Source of the DNA: Exophiala sp. HKRS030
Lineage: Eukaryota > Ascomycota > Eurotiomycetes > Chaetothyriales > Herpotrichiellaceae
Direction: 5' to 3'
Length of the DNA: 25,474 nt
Assembly (NCBI GenBank): GCA_023897205.1
Contig: JAHWDD010000036.1
Span: forward strand, 7,625-33,098
Part shown: one piece after another, positions 1 through 8,413 of the stretch
How positions within the stretch are numbered: position 1 is the stretch's first letter
Layout of the letters: every line of letters starts with the position of its first letter
Translations under genes and position numbers: made by a program
The notes under the pieces: generated by a model
The model's input: the letters and a program-made list of their open reading frames with translations, nothing else
Told to the model about the DNA's origin: nothing
Database searches by the model: none

Positions 1-568
1 ATTCGCGGCGGGCGGGTGGTACACATAATCGATCAAGCCCGAGTTGACTATTGAGGCGGTGTAGTTTCCTACGTCGATGAAGTTGTCATTGCCCATGAGG
101 ACGCTGACGACTTCATTCGGATGGTTCGCCAGCCAGACTCGCAGCCTCCGTAACAGATCCACGAGAAGACCAGCGTCCAAGATTTTGCAGCTCGTATGAC
201 AGAGACGGAGCTCATTGTCCTCAAAATGAGTTTGGAATTGAACTGTCGGGGTGTCAGCCGAACAGCACTTTACTTGCTCGGTTTGTGGTAAGCGTCGTAC
301 GCATCCTCACGCCATCATCAAGCTGCGTTTCGATGCTTGCTGCCTGGTTACTTCCGGGATTACCGAGTTGGTTGAACGGGCTATTGTGGGCGGTCACGTA
401 GGTCACATTGCTGTATCGGCGACTGCAGAGTTCCGCGTGCCCATTACAGAGCGGGCTAAGAGAACGCCGTGAAGTTCCGTTATCATCAATGAGTGATCCG
501 AAGCAGAGGCAAAAAGGAAGCCAACAGAGCACGATCCAGAGCTTGAAGAGAGAGAAAATAGGTTGCAT
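1..568 (-). CDS. PLC-like phosphodiesterase, 5' part (3' end outside window)
   Basis: Partial gene, complement(join(<1..242,301..568)). The 58-nt intron 243-300 starts GTACGA and ends CCGACAG; removing it joins GVRM to LQFQTHFEDNELRLCHTSC in frame. Start ATG 566-568 was chosen because it begins a hydrophobic segment (residues about 4-23) that looks like a signal peptide, so the protein is probably secreted or wall-bound. The match is to the fungal PLC-like phosphodiesterase TIM-barrel family (PI-PLC X-like): VTAHNSPF carries the first catalytic-type His (residue 61) and CHTSC the second (His105), followed by LLVDLLRRLRVWLANHPNEV and the VLMGNDNF strand. A cysteine-bearing CNGHAELC segment precedes the barrel, as is usual in this family. 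The substrate is unknown, and the Ca-binding residues of true PI-PLCs cannot be judged here. The C-terminal half is missing only because the window ends. Confidence 0.85.
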
Positions 569-1053
569 AATAGAGTCGGAGCCCATCTGCAGGCTGTTAT
601 CAGTGAAAGACGAGTGCAGCTCCTGCACGGTGAGGGACGTCGTTAGGGGTGAATGTAGCCTAGAGGCTGTACTGTATATCTAAGATGTGGTGCAGTACAA
701 CATAGTCCTGTACAATACCATACTTAGTTATGTAGATTCTGCACTGTTCCTGACTCAGGCCAGGCTTTACAGACATCCACGGTATTACCAGGAATGTAAC
801 TCCTCGATATTTAGTGGTGAGCCTCGTAGGGGTTCGTCCGAGAGGGTAGTAAAGTATATCATCATCATGCTCCACAGCTACTATCAGTATTTACAGTAGT
901 TTCTTTAAGATAGGCCTTACAAATCATTGGTCGCCGATTTTTCATCAGATGGAACTTATCCCGATTTTACTTGCTTGGAACTAGTCATGTTATGAACGTG
1001 CCGCCACCATATTCTGAGGGAAATCTTTGGCATTATAACCGTGTTTAGGGTAA

Positions 1054-1069
1054 TATACAGTACTGTATA
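1054..1069. repeat. Perfect 16-bp palindrome
   Basis: TATACAGTACTGTATA reads the same on both strands. Its core TACAGTACTGTA recurs at 12635-12646, and a related 14-bp palindrome CTACTGTACAGTAG lies at 10847-10860. All three sit in gene-free DNA. Function unknown. Confidence 0.85.
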
Positions 1070-1171
1070 CATACAACGGTCCATGTGTCTAGGACGTGGT
1101 AAGGTCGTGATGAACACGATCCGATTGGTCTGCGTTTTACACAGTAGATTCTGGACTTTTGGTCACCTATT

Positions 1172-1222
1172 GACTTCAACAGGGCAGTGCTAGAAAGCAG
1201 ACTTCAGCCAGGCAGTGCTAGA
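1172..1222. repeat. Imperfect 28-nt tandem repeat, two copies
   Basis: Two adjacent units begin GACTTCA and share GGCAGTGCTAGA; the second copy (from 1200) has one base less before the shared core. The repeat lies upstream of the 209-aa ORF. Confidence 0.7.
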
Positions 1223-1394
1223 GGTACCCACTAGATGTGTATATAGACAAGAACAGCCTATGGACTGTCGAAGAAGAGACGGAAGGAATCAACAATGAAA
1301 AGATTACAAGCCCTCGTCTCCTGTCAAGGTCGCTAATAGGACTTCTGTATCACATGTGTTAAAGTTGTCACAGAGTCACAAACATATTAATCCT

Positions 1395-2024
1395 ATGGCG
1401 GCAAAGTTCTGTTGTTTCTCAATCGGCTGTGGGGAGTCGATGAACACAGAAGAGTTTCGGCCTCTCTTGACAAGGAACCTGAAACTGCTTTTGCCAGACA
1501 ATTCCCATTTTCGGGCTGCACTTCACTCAAACACTAAAGGTGGAGCCCAAACACGCATCGTGGTACGATTCAACGACGAAGAAGCATGGGCGGACTGGGT
1601 TCTTTCTGGCTTCAATGAAGAAGGTGATCGGACAATGGCCAGTACGTTACTCCACTCGGAAGAAAAGGGTGGAGCACTCTTCGACGGGCTCATGGAAGCT
1701 GAATGGGAAAAACAACCTGGATGGGCTTGCCGCCGATCTATCCACCTTGAAAGATTGCAAACTCCCAAACACTATTTTCGATTCTGTGAATGTGATACCG
1801 AGAAGGGTCAGTACGGGAGTTGGTACGATGGGCCTTCGGATGTGGAGGGATTTTTGAAAGAGTCGAAGCATTATATTTCGAGCTTGGATCGAAGGCCTGT
1901 AGGAGATCTTGACCTTTCAAATCACTCCAATTTTGAGATAACGCCTCAAAGAGAAGAAAGGCAGAGTCCCCTGAGAAGGCCTCATATGGACTTGCATTAC
2001 TGTATCAGAAGATGCTTCCAGTGA
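1395..2024 (+). CDS. Hypothetical protein, 209 aa, unrecognised
   Basis: Single open frame. The frame stays open slightly upstream, but the first ATG is at 1395 (MAAKFCCFSIGCGES). The predicted protein is hydrophilic and rich in Glu, Trp and Arg, with no membrane segment after a Cys-rich N-terminus. There is an internal similarity between HSNTKGGAQ and HSEEKGGAL. I recognise no domain. The central part (residues about 50-165, with AWADWVLSGF and GSWYDGPSDVEGF) has a composition like a folded globular protein, whereas the last 30 residues are Arg-rich and low in complexity, so the true 3' end could differ, for example by an unseen intron. It may also be the remnant of a larger gene. Coding status is uncertain. 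Confidence 0.4.
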   Translation: MAAKFCCFSIGCGESMNTEEFRPLLTRNLKLLLPDNSHFRAALHSNTKGGAQTRIVVRFNDEEAWADWVLSGFNEEGDRTMASTLLHSEEKGGALFDGLMEAEWEKQPGWACRRSIHLERLQTPKHYFRFCECDTEKGQYGSWYDGPSDVEGFLKESKHYISSLDRRPVGDLDLSNHSNFEITPQREERQSPLRRPHMDLHYCIRRCFQ

Positions 2025-3349
2025 CGTCAGGCGGAACAGGTTTGCTTTACTATTGATGTATGGTCTTGAGTAGATCTTATGATTTAAGCTTTCTCTTCTT
2101 GAAGTAAGAAAAGTAACTTCTCCAGTCACTCTTAACGTTACCATTGCCCGAGCAAAGACGGATACTGTAGACTATTCTTTCACCAGTCTAACTATAATAC
2201 AAGACTAGAGTGAAGAAGTCTGAGGAATTTAAACTCTATCTTCCGTAATCCTTGATATTCCTGGACAAGCAAGATCAGAACCGATGGCTCGGCGGATACA
2301 ATATCAGTATACCGGATTAGCTGACAATCCCAGCCGTCGATATATCGTCATAAGGGGCCATGATACCTTCCGTTACACAAATGCAAGGGCGTGATTAAGA
2401 AAGTCCAATCCGGTAGTGGGTAGTATTACTATAAGAGAAAGACTAGTAGACTTACAAGACCGTACCTATCTCCTTATCGCTCCGGAATGTAAGACTCAAG
2501 GCCAGACTCGTGCCAGACTTATCGATCATCCTTGAAAAGTTCTGAGCCTGACGACGAAGAAGCCATACCGAGACCATCATTCCAATTTCTCAAGCACAGT
2601 CCTGCGGCCATAAGCTCAACCAGGAAGTGTATTCGCTGACTGCTCTGCCCGGGGATGTAGGCAACTTCGCCGCTGATCGTAACCTTCCCGTCGTCGCTTG
2701 TCCGCATTTTGCTCAAGGGCCTTGCGACGAAACTTTGTCTTCGACCGCCCTGCAAGGTGCAATGTCCTTTCTTTGATCAATCCATTGTATTCCACCGTCC
2801 TTGAAAATGCATGTTACATAAGCCCTCCCAGTTTGAACCTCGTTATATATCGTACTGTCACTCACAATACTCCGCAAAAGTTTGACATTCGCACGGAACC
2901 TCCATGTTCATGCCTTAGCCTATCGTTCCAGTTTCTGAACTGTGTTCCATTCTCTTTGCTGATGGAAGGTCCGCAGGGCAGTCGGTAGGGAGAAATTCGA
3001 GAGATCAAAGAGCCCTGATTCAGTGTACACAGGAGTCCAAATTACAGACTACTTCGCTCACGGTATGTACAGTACACATCCGAACGCATTGGACTCGGTC
3101 AATGAAGCACTTGCAGGGCCTCCTCGATATTCTGTTCGGAACGTCCTAGCTTTCGCCTTTGCTTTCTGACCTTTGACATGAGATGTACATTTCGTTGACT
3201 GGGCTTCGTTTGTCATATACACTTACGCACTACTTCTTACCTATATTTCTCTTCCCATCGGCCTCAACCTAATCCGACGCCCATGCCATAGACAAAGTTA
3301 ATATGAGAAGCCATAAACTTAAATACAAGTTCTCAAACAAAGCTTCTTC
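2025..3349. other. Gene-free stretch
   Basis: No gene recognised over about 1.3 kb. On the minus strand near 2519-2820 two overlapping frames stay open for 50-80 codons. One has an ISGEVAYIPG string that recalls ABC-transporter ATPase segments, but without Walker or signature motifs, so it is not called. The rest has no sustained open frame with protein-like content. Confidence 0.5.
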
Positions 3350-4151
3350 CTACATGGATAATCCACACTCGCCCTCGCCGAGCCGATCAAGGCACACCCT
3401 CAAGCCGTCCCTCAGTCCCTCATCGTCAATTGCTTTGTCAAACTGCGGCTGAGCACCGTCTTGGTCTTGCTCCCATAGCTTTACGGCGTGCCACCATGCC
3501 CTCACCGTCTTGCGAATCTTGAGCGTGAAACCGGGTTCGACCTGCGTTTCATTCTCGGGCTCGTTTTCTTTCCAGAAAGGTTGGTCGATGCCTTGGTCGA
3601 TGTTAGGCAACCGATCAGTCAAGTGTCGCACACGATCCTCATTTCCTACAGAGATCGACAACTCTTCTTGTGAGGGATTGCCGAGGAAAGAATCGAGCTG
3701 CAGACACATCTCGCAGCCGCAGCCGGCACGCCCAGTCCACTGGTGGTGTAGGTTTGTGGCCGACGCATCGGTTGGCGAACATGTCGATGATTTCAGCGGT
3801 GAAGACGAATACTTTGTTCTGCAGATTCGTTGGTATTGGGGTCGTGCTTTGCTCAACAGCCATCGTGTATAGCTTCCCCGTGAATAGTGTGAAGAACTTC
3901 GTCATGACCATTACAGCTGGCTCTCCAGTCGCAGCTAGCTCTTGGAGTTTGTCACGGAAGCGGTGAACCTCGAGTGTAATATCTAGGCTGATGCACTGCT
4001 GGAGAAGTGTTATCATGTTATCCGGCTCGAGATGGGCGGGAGGCATGTAATGTGAGCTGCCAATGCTTATCCGTTTCTCTTCATGACGTGCCAGAGTGAT
4101 GCCCGGGATGAAGTCCTTCGGACCAGCACGAAATATCAGAGTTGGATCCAT
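3350..4151 (-). pseudogene. Remnant of 2OG-oxygenase-type fungal protein, C-terminal region, frameshifted
   Basis: Two overlapping minus-strand frames together make one protein. The upstream frame starts at ATG 4149-4151 (MDPTLIFRAG) and runs to PTPPVDWAC. The downstream frame continues with GCGCEMCLQLDSFLGNPSQ and ends at stop 3350-3352. The switch needs a single-base change near 3725; no intron of plausible length fits, and the local sequence is a GC-repeat that favours slippage. The Pro-x-Asp-Trp block, then Cys-x-Cys-x2-Cys followed by L-x-x-FL, is the pattern I associate with the C-terminal region of large fungal proteins annotated as 2OG-Fe(II) oxygenases. No dioxygenase domain is found upstream (4152-4692), so the fragment is truncated as well as shifted. 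The family assignment comes from pattern memory. A sequencing error could explain the shift but not the missing N-terminus. Confidence 0.55.
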
Positions 4152-4692
4152 TTTGGTAGTATGGGTTTCCAAACGGCCGCTGGAGCGATCAAAGGTATCG
4201 CCGTATCTGGTACGTCGATGTCAAGAGATAGTATTTTTATGCATGAATTAACCATCCTTCCTTTCAAGCGTCGCTCCTGGCGGTACTGCCTCGGCTGTTG
4301 TAGCCACCAGGTACTATTTTCGAGGTTAGATGGAGTCGCTTAAGTTGGGAGGATGAAACTTCCAGAATATCTTATTTCGTCGAAAGTGAGTTCTGCCAAG
4401 ACTTTGGCGATTGTCTGGTCGGCCCCAGCACAAGACGTTCGTCAAATACAGACCACATCTCGAGAGCCGTTCATTCCCTCGCCTCAGAAAGTTCCAATTT
4501 TAAGCGACAGTAGCGTAGGAATGTAGCTCGAAATACAAGACAATCCTAAAACATTTGCTATTCTGCCCGGTCTTCTCTCTGAAGAAATTCCAGTTCTTCA
4601 ATCTGAGGATCCTGTTGACCAGGCCCTCTACTTCTCAAAAGCTCATTACCATTCCCAGGGTATTCCTGTTAGCCCATCTCAGCCCTGGTCAT
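4152..4692. other. Gene-free stretch between remnant and JmjC gene
   Basis: I looked here for the missing N-terminal part of the 3350-4151 remnant and for an oxygenase HxD motif on the minus strand and found neither. It also holds the 3' flank of the JmjC-like gene. Confidence 0.5.
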
Positions 4693-6523
4693 TCATCCAC
4701 GTGAAATTCGTCTTATTCCGGTGGCGGAACCTCCCCTGATGTTCCTGGACCCAGATTCGGCACTCGAATTGGGTTTGGTAGGGCCCTCAGCAGTATCATT
4801 GAATAGCCAACGTAAATGCCGGTCCTTCAGATGCTCAAGAAAGGAGGGGCTGATTGCGCCCTGGCAGGGACATTCAACATCAATAATCGGGTCAGCCTTC
4901 AGGTAGTCCTCCCATACCTTTCGTGCCGCACGAACCCACCCTCGGTCTTTCTTTCTCTTCATTTGGAGGAGATTTTCTACCGAGACCCATGCACGCAAGG
5001 CATCCCTCGCCCCGGCATTCTGCAACGCCACGTCGAGAGAATCCAGGAAGAAGAAATAGCAGTTTCGCTGCTCGTTGGCTTCCAGCTCCGCTTGCATGTT
5101 GTATCGGAGGTATTGTGCAAACGGCCATACTGACCTCTGAGTGGTACAATCGATCGAGACCAGGAACCCACCGGCAACGGTGAAGACAGCATGCAGGCAT
5201 ACCGCCGGTAAGTAGACCGCTTCCGCCGAAGTCGTGTGCGCAACCACACCCCCTTCCAAGACCGCCATGCCCTGTCTCAGTTTGGCTTGTTGGCCCCTGT
5301 GCTCGGCCATCCACTGCAGGTTGTGAGGCGTCGGAGGATACATCACCCACACCTTTTCGCATTCGTGTAAGGTAGCAGAGATACCATCTTTGCCATAGTC
5401 TGTTGTCTTGGTCAGCATATGGGCCCTCGATCGACGACCAGTGACCATACCTATATGCAAGTCGACGAACGAGAATTTTGGCGTCATATTGAACACCATG
5501 CGTTGTTCCAAGTGCGTTGTCACTCGCTGATGAAGTTGAGCACAGCCCCCGAACGTTCGGAATCGGACCAATGCAGGAGGCTCCATCCCAATAATGCAAA
5601 TAGGATTGTCGTGATTCGGTCTCGCCATCTGACAGAACGCAAGCGCAGCATTGGTTGACTGTTCGCCCTGTTCGTAGACCCGATGATCTTCTCTGTCAGT
5701 ACTCTCTCAACCTAGTACGGTCTCTTCACAACGCACTATTTGCTTTGATCTTCAACGTTTCGACCCAGAGCTGTTCAAACGTTGGCGGCGTTTCCCGCCA
5801 GCATGCTGCTGCCGGCACAATCGTAGGTAGACACGTCGTGTGTGTCTTCCAAAAAGTATGCAGATCTTCAGTGGCAGATGTCAGTAGTTTCAGTTTCGAG
5901 AAGTCCAAAGCAGGGTCCAGATGTATCAGAAACGCTGGCTCCTTGTGGAAGTAGTCCAGCCATGTTGAAACAGCAGGCTCATCATGATGTGTAGGTGGCT
6001 CATATGGCGCCGACAGCTCTTCTTGAGCCCTTGTGGGGTTCTTTGTCCGGGGCGCTTGTCGATGTAACCGCCTGGTGCGTTTTGGATTGTCAAACATGTC
6101 AGCCTGAGCTAGCTGTTTAAGGTCATTCAAATACTGTGCGCTGAGAGATGATAACTCTGCGTGCTGGTCAATCTTACTCTGATCTCGCTTCAGGAGATCG
6201 GTCAGATGTTGGCAGGCGTATTGTCCTCTCCTTAACAGGCGGTGATGCGTGAATGAGGCACTCAGGAAAATAAACGCTTGCGGGGAGATCGCCAAGGCCC
6301 TCTCCCAACATGCCTTCACGAAGTTTCGTGCGGCTCGCCGGCCTTTCAGATACTCGACCGCGGTCCGAATATTTCTGTGAGTCCGTACTGAGTGTCCACC
6401 ATTTCCGGAGCCTAGGTACTGTAACTGTGCGTGCACAAAGATGTCATCCTGGTGTACAGAGTCAACAGTGTTCAACTTCAGTGCCGAACTATTAACCAGC
6501 GACATGATTTTTAGTACGTTCAT
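4693..6523 (-). CDS. JmjC-like (cupin-fold Fe/2-oxoglutarate) protein, 576 aa
   Basis: Model: complement(join(4693..5399,5451..5687,5737..6523)). The 51-nt intron 5400-5450 (GTATGG...CAACAG, branch GCTGACC) is strong: removing it joins DLHI to DYGKDGIS and creates the HxD motif His340-Ile-Asp342. Lys357 (CEKVWVMYPP) and His411 (YLPAVCLHAVF) complete a JmjC-type Fe(II)/2-oxoglutarate site. The first intron (5688-5736) is certain in kind but its edges are not: donor GTGCGT or GTGAAG, acceptor at one of several AGs. All choices join KIKAN(S) to a stretch reading HRVYEQGEQS. The N-terminal domain (residues 20-110, QLQYLGSG, RTHRNIRTAVEYL) is of unknown function. The C-terminus has ECPC and a basic tail. 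Start ATG 6521-6523 was chosen because upstream codons fall in an 8-nt tandem repeat; ATG 6505 is an alternative. It is probably nuclear; whether it is a histone demethylase is inference. Confidence 0.75.
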
Positions 6524-6815
6524 GTGTCGACATAGGTTTGAGAGTGTGAGAGTGTGAGAGTGTGAGAGTGTGAAAGTGTGAAAGTGTGAGAGTGTGAGAG
6601 TGTGGTGTTTGTGGTACTGTAGCGCGTCGCACATTGTCGCGTAAACAACGCGTGAGCTTATGTCCGACGCCCTAACTTCGGTGGTTTTGGTGCACCCACA
6701 ATACGCTCATTCCTAAGGCTTTTGAGTTTCTGGCACCTGTTCCTCGATCCAGGTATATATAGTACACCACGTCTTTTAGTGGCATAAATTGACCCGTGAG
6801 AATCGTAACCACAAG
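6524..6815. promoter_or_regulatory. Shared bidirectional promoter of JmjC-like and BAH-like genes
   Basis: Only 292 bp separate the two start codons, which face away from each other. A TATA-like TATATATAG at 6754-6762 lies about 54 nt before the BAH-like ATG. On the JmjC side the region begins with the (TGTGAGAG)n repeat. No other operator was identified. Confidence 0.6.
6539..6605. repeat. 8-nt tandem repeat (TGTGAGAG)n
   Basis: Seven full copies plus partial copies at both ends; two adjacent copies (6569-6584) carry G to A (TGTGAAAG). It sits 16 bp upstream of the chosen JmjC start codon. An ATG at 6632-6634 is currently in frame with the JmjC gene through the repeat. Since 8 is not a multiple of 3, copy-number change would shift that longer frame. 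Confidence 0.95.
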
Positions 6816-7745
6816 ATGCTGCTAAAATCCCAGCGCGCAGCGCCTGATTCCACGAGACCGTCGAAGCGGAACAAAACTCCTGCAGCTGCTTTTCTTCAGT
6901 CAGCAGCGAGCGAGATAACCTACAACATCGTTAGATCCGACCTCCACATCCAGAAGGAAAAAAGAGCGCAGAGTACTAACCCGGCTTATTGGAACACCAT
7001 TATGAATCTAGGGGCAGAGGAAGCCGGTACAGAGCCAGTGCCCGGAGTAGGACCAGGTCAGGTCATTGCGGAGATTCAAGACATCTATCCTATTGATCCC
7101 GGTGTATCCCCGAAGCCCACTGAGCCGATAGAGGTAGTGATACAGAGAGAAAAAGCTGGAGAGAAAGAAGTACAAACAGAGGAAGCAGAGGAAGCAGATA
7201 TACAAATACCGCTGCCTTCCACATCATCTGCTCATGCGTCGGGGGCAGTCCTACCTGAGATAACTCCCGTGGAAGAATTTTTCGACATTGAGTTCAGCAA
7301 AGACCGGATGGCATACACCATCGTCCCGCTGAAAGAGAATATGGCCTCTTGGCGGAGCCTCGATGCGGTAGCATCGTGTTCGTTGCGGGACGAACGAATT
7401 CAGAATGGTGACTATGTGGTGATCCGGCTGCAGGGAGAGTCAGTGCCGAATGAAGAGGAAAATTACGCCAAGGTGCGTGAGATCCGTAAATTGCCCGATC
7501 CTGATGCCCGGTGCCTGATCCGTATTGCGTGGCTGTATCGCTTGAGGAAGCGACTGCACGTGAGCAATCATTATCAGGTCATGCTCTGGGACACTGTGGA
7601 CGGCGTTTTCAACACCTCCCAGCGGCGTCAGATCCAGCGGGATAGTCTTTACGATGCCTGCCAAACGATGCAATTATGTAACGTAGGAGGAAAAAGGAAA
7701 TGGCAAGCTCTGGAGCGGCAAACATTTGGTCATGGCCAGAAGTGA
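6816..7745 (+). CDS. BAH-like domain protein, 309 aa
   Basis: One intronless frame from ATG 6816 (MLLKSQRAAPD). The first 150 residues are basic, then acidic and low-complexity (a Glu-rich patch near residues 115-130), as in a disordered tail. Residues about 190-295 resemble a bromo-adjacent-homology fold: NGDYVVIRL opens the barrel, YAKVREIR is the second strand, CLIRIAWLYRL is the typical V-x-W-x-Y strand, and SNHYQVM resembles the segment where BAH proteins carry ELxxSNHxD. In other proteins BAH domains bind nucleosomes or modified histone tails; that this one does is inferred. It is head-to-head with the JmjC-like gene, sharing 292 bp, which suggests joint expression and possibly joint action on chromatin. 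The C-terminal LERQTFGHGQK has no known role. Domain call is moderately sure; no search was run. Confidence 0.6.
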   Translation: MLLKSQRAAPDSTRPSKRNKTPAAAFLQSAASEITYNIVRSDLHIQKEKRAQSTNPAYWNTIMNLGAEEAGTEPVPGVGPGQVIAEIQDIYPIDPGVSPKPTEPIEVVIQREKAGEKEVQTEEAEEADIQIPLPSTSSAHASGAVLPEITPVEEFFDIEFSKDRMAYTIVPLKENMASWRSLDAVASCSLRDERIQNGDYVVIRLQGESVPNEEENYAKVREIRKLPDPDARCLIRIAWLYRLRKRLHVSNHYQVMLWDTVDGVFNTSQRRQIQRDSLYDACQTMQLCNVGGKRKWQALERQTFGHGQK

Positions 7746-8413
7746 TTGTTGTGATATGAGGCTCAGCCAACCATCATGACATTCATGATAGTCTCAGGGA
7801 ATCATTGCGCATGCTTGGAAATTGTAGGGAAGCTTCTAGTATGTCACTTCGATGTATATATACTTCTACTTCCTTAGAGAAGGAGAAGTAGAATAAGGAT
7901 CAATCAATGCTTCCACTGCTATAATACACAACAGTGATGTGGGAATGGTCCAGCTAAAGACCAGTTCCGTCAATGGAACAAGAAGGTCATAGCCTGGAAA
8001 GGTCGGTGGAAACCTGACTGGTAGACATAACATGGTTCAAACTGCCGTATTCCTTCTCGCCCAGTGAGAAAAGTGTTGAAATACTTACGGTGATGTGTCA
8101 CCTCAGGACTTGTCCCGGCCAATGCTAAGATTCGAAGCTTAAAAGGGTACTGGCTGTCGGATCTTCATCTAGGAACTGTCGCGTGGCGAATCTAATGGTC
8201 AGATCGAAAGCGCTCCTTCGATCTGCTTCATAAGTGTATGAAATTGACAGCGAAGCTATGCAAACAACAGCACTTGAGGTACAGAATGCGAAGTACTCTA
8301 GCGAGAATTGCGTAGAACACGCAACTGACAACCCACACAACACCGTAATGACACTGTGATCTACTTCTAGAGAACAAGACATGGACTGTAGACCTTTTGC
8401 CAGCTGAATCTAG
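7746..8413. other. Gene-free stretch; missing 5' end of transporter not found
   Basis: I searched the plus strand for the first two transmembrane segments of the downstream sugar transporter (for example a GYDxG-type motif and an LGRR-type loop) and found none. Sequence just before 8414 (CTGAATCTAG) could be an intron acceptor, but no exon upstream fits. Overlapping minus-strand ORFs at 8125-8764 are shadows or chance. Confidence 0.5.

Larger units (their letters stand above)
569..1394. other. Intergenic, divergent promoter region
   Basis: This lies between the PLC-like gene (-) and the 209-aa ORF (+). No coding signal was recognised; short ORFs at 660-899 overlap each other on opposite strands and look like chance. 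It is rich in GTAC/TGTA words and contains a 16-bp palindrome (1054-1069), a 28-nt tandem repeat (1172-1222) and a TATATAG word at 1239-1245 that could serve the downstream gene. Confidence 0.6.

Noticed and set aside
660..899. Overlapping small ORFs on both strands
   Set aside because: Composition follows the local GTAC/TGTA-rich sequence; no family pattern, and both strands are open equally.
2519..2755. Minus-strand ORF with an ISGEVAYIPG string, possible ABC-transporter ATPase piece
   Set aside because: No Walker A, Walker B or signature motif in any nearby frame; one short string is not enough.
3639..3856. Programmed ribosomal frameshift or short intron linking the two frames at about 3725
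   Set aside because: No known slippery signal is evident, no intron of plausible length fits, and the rest of the gene is also missing, so decay is simpler.
4892..5599. 235-aa minus-strand ORF inside the JmjC-like gene
   Set aside because: It is the out-of-frame shadow of the JmjC exons, which carry the conserved motifs.
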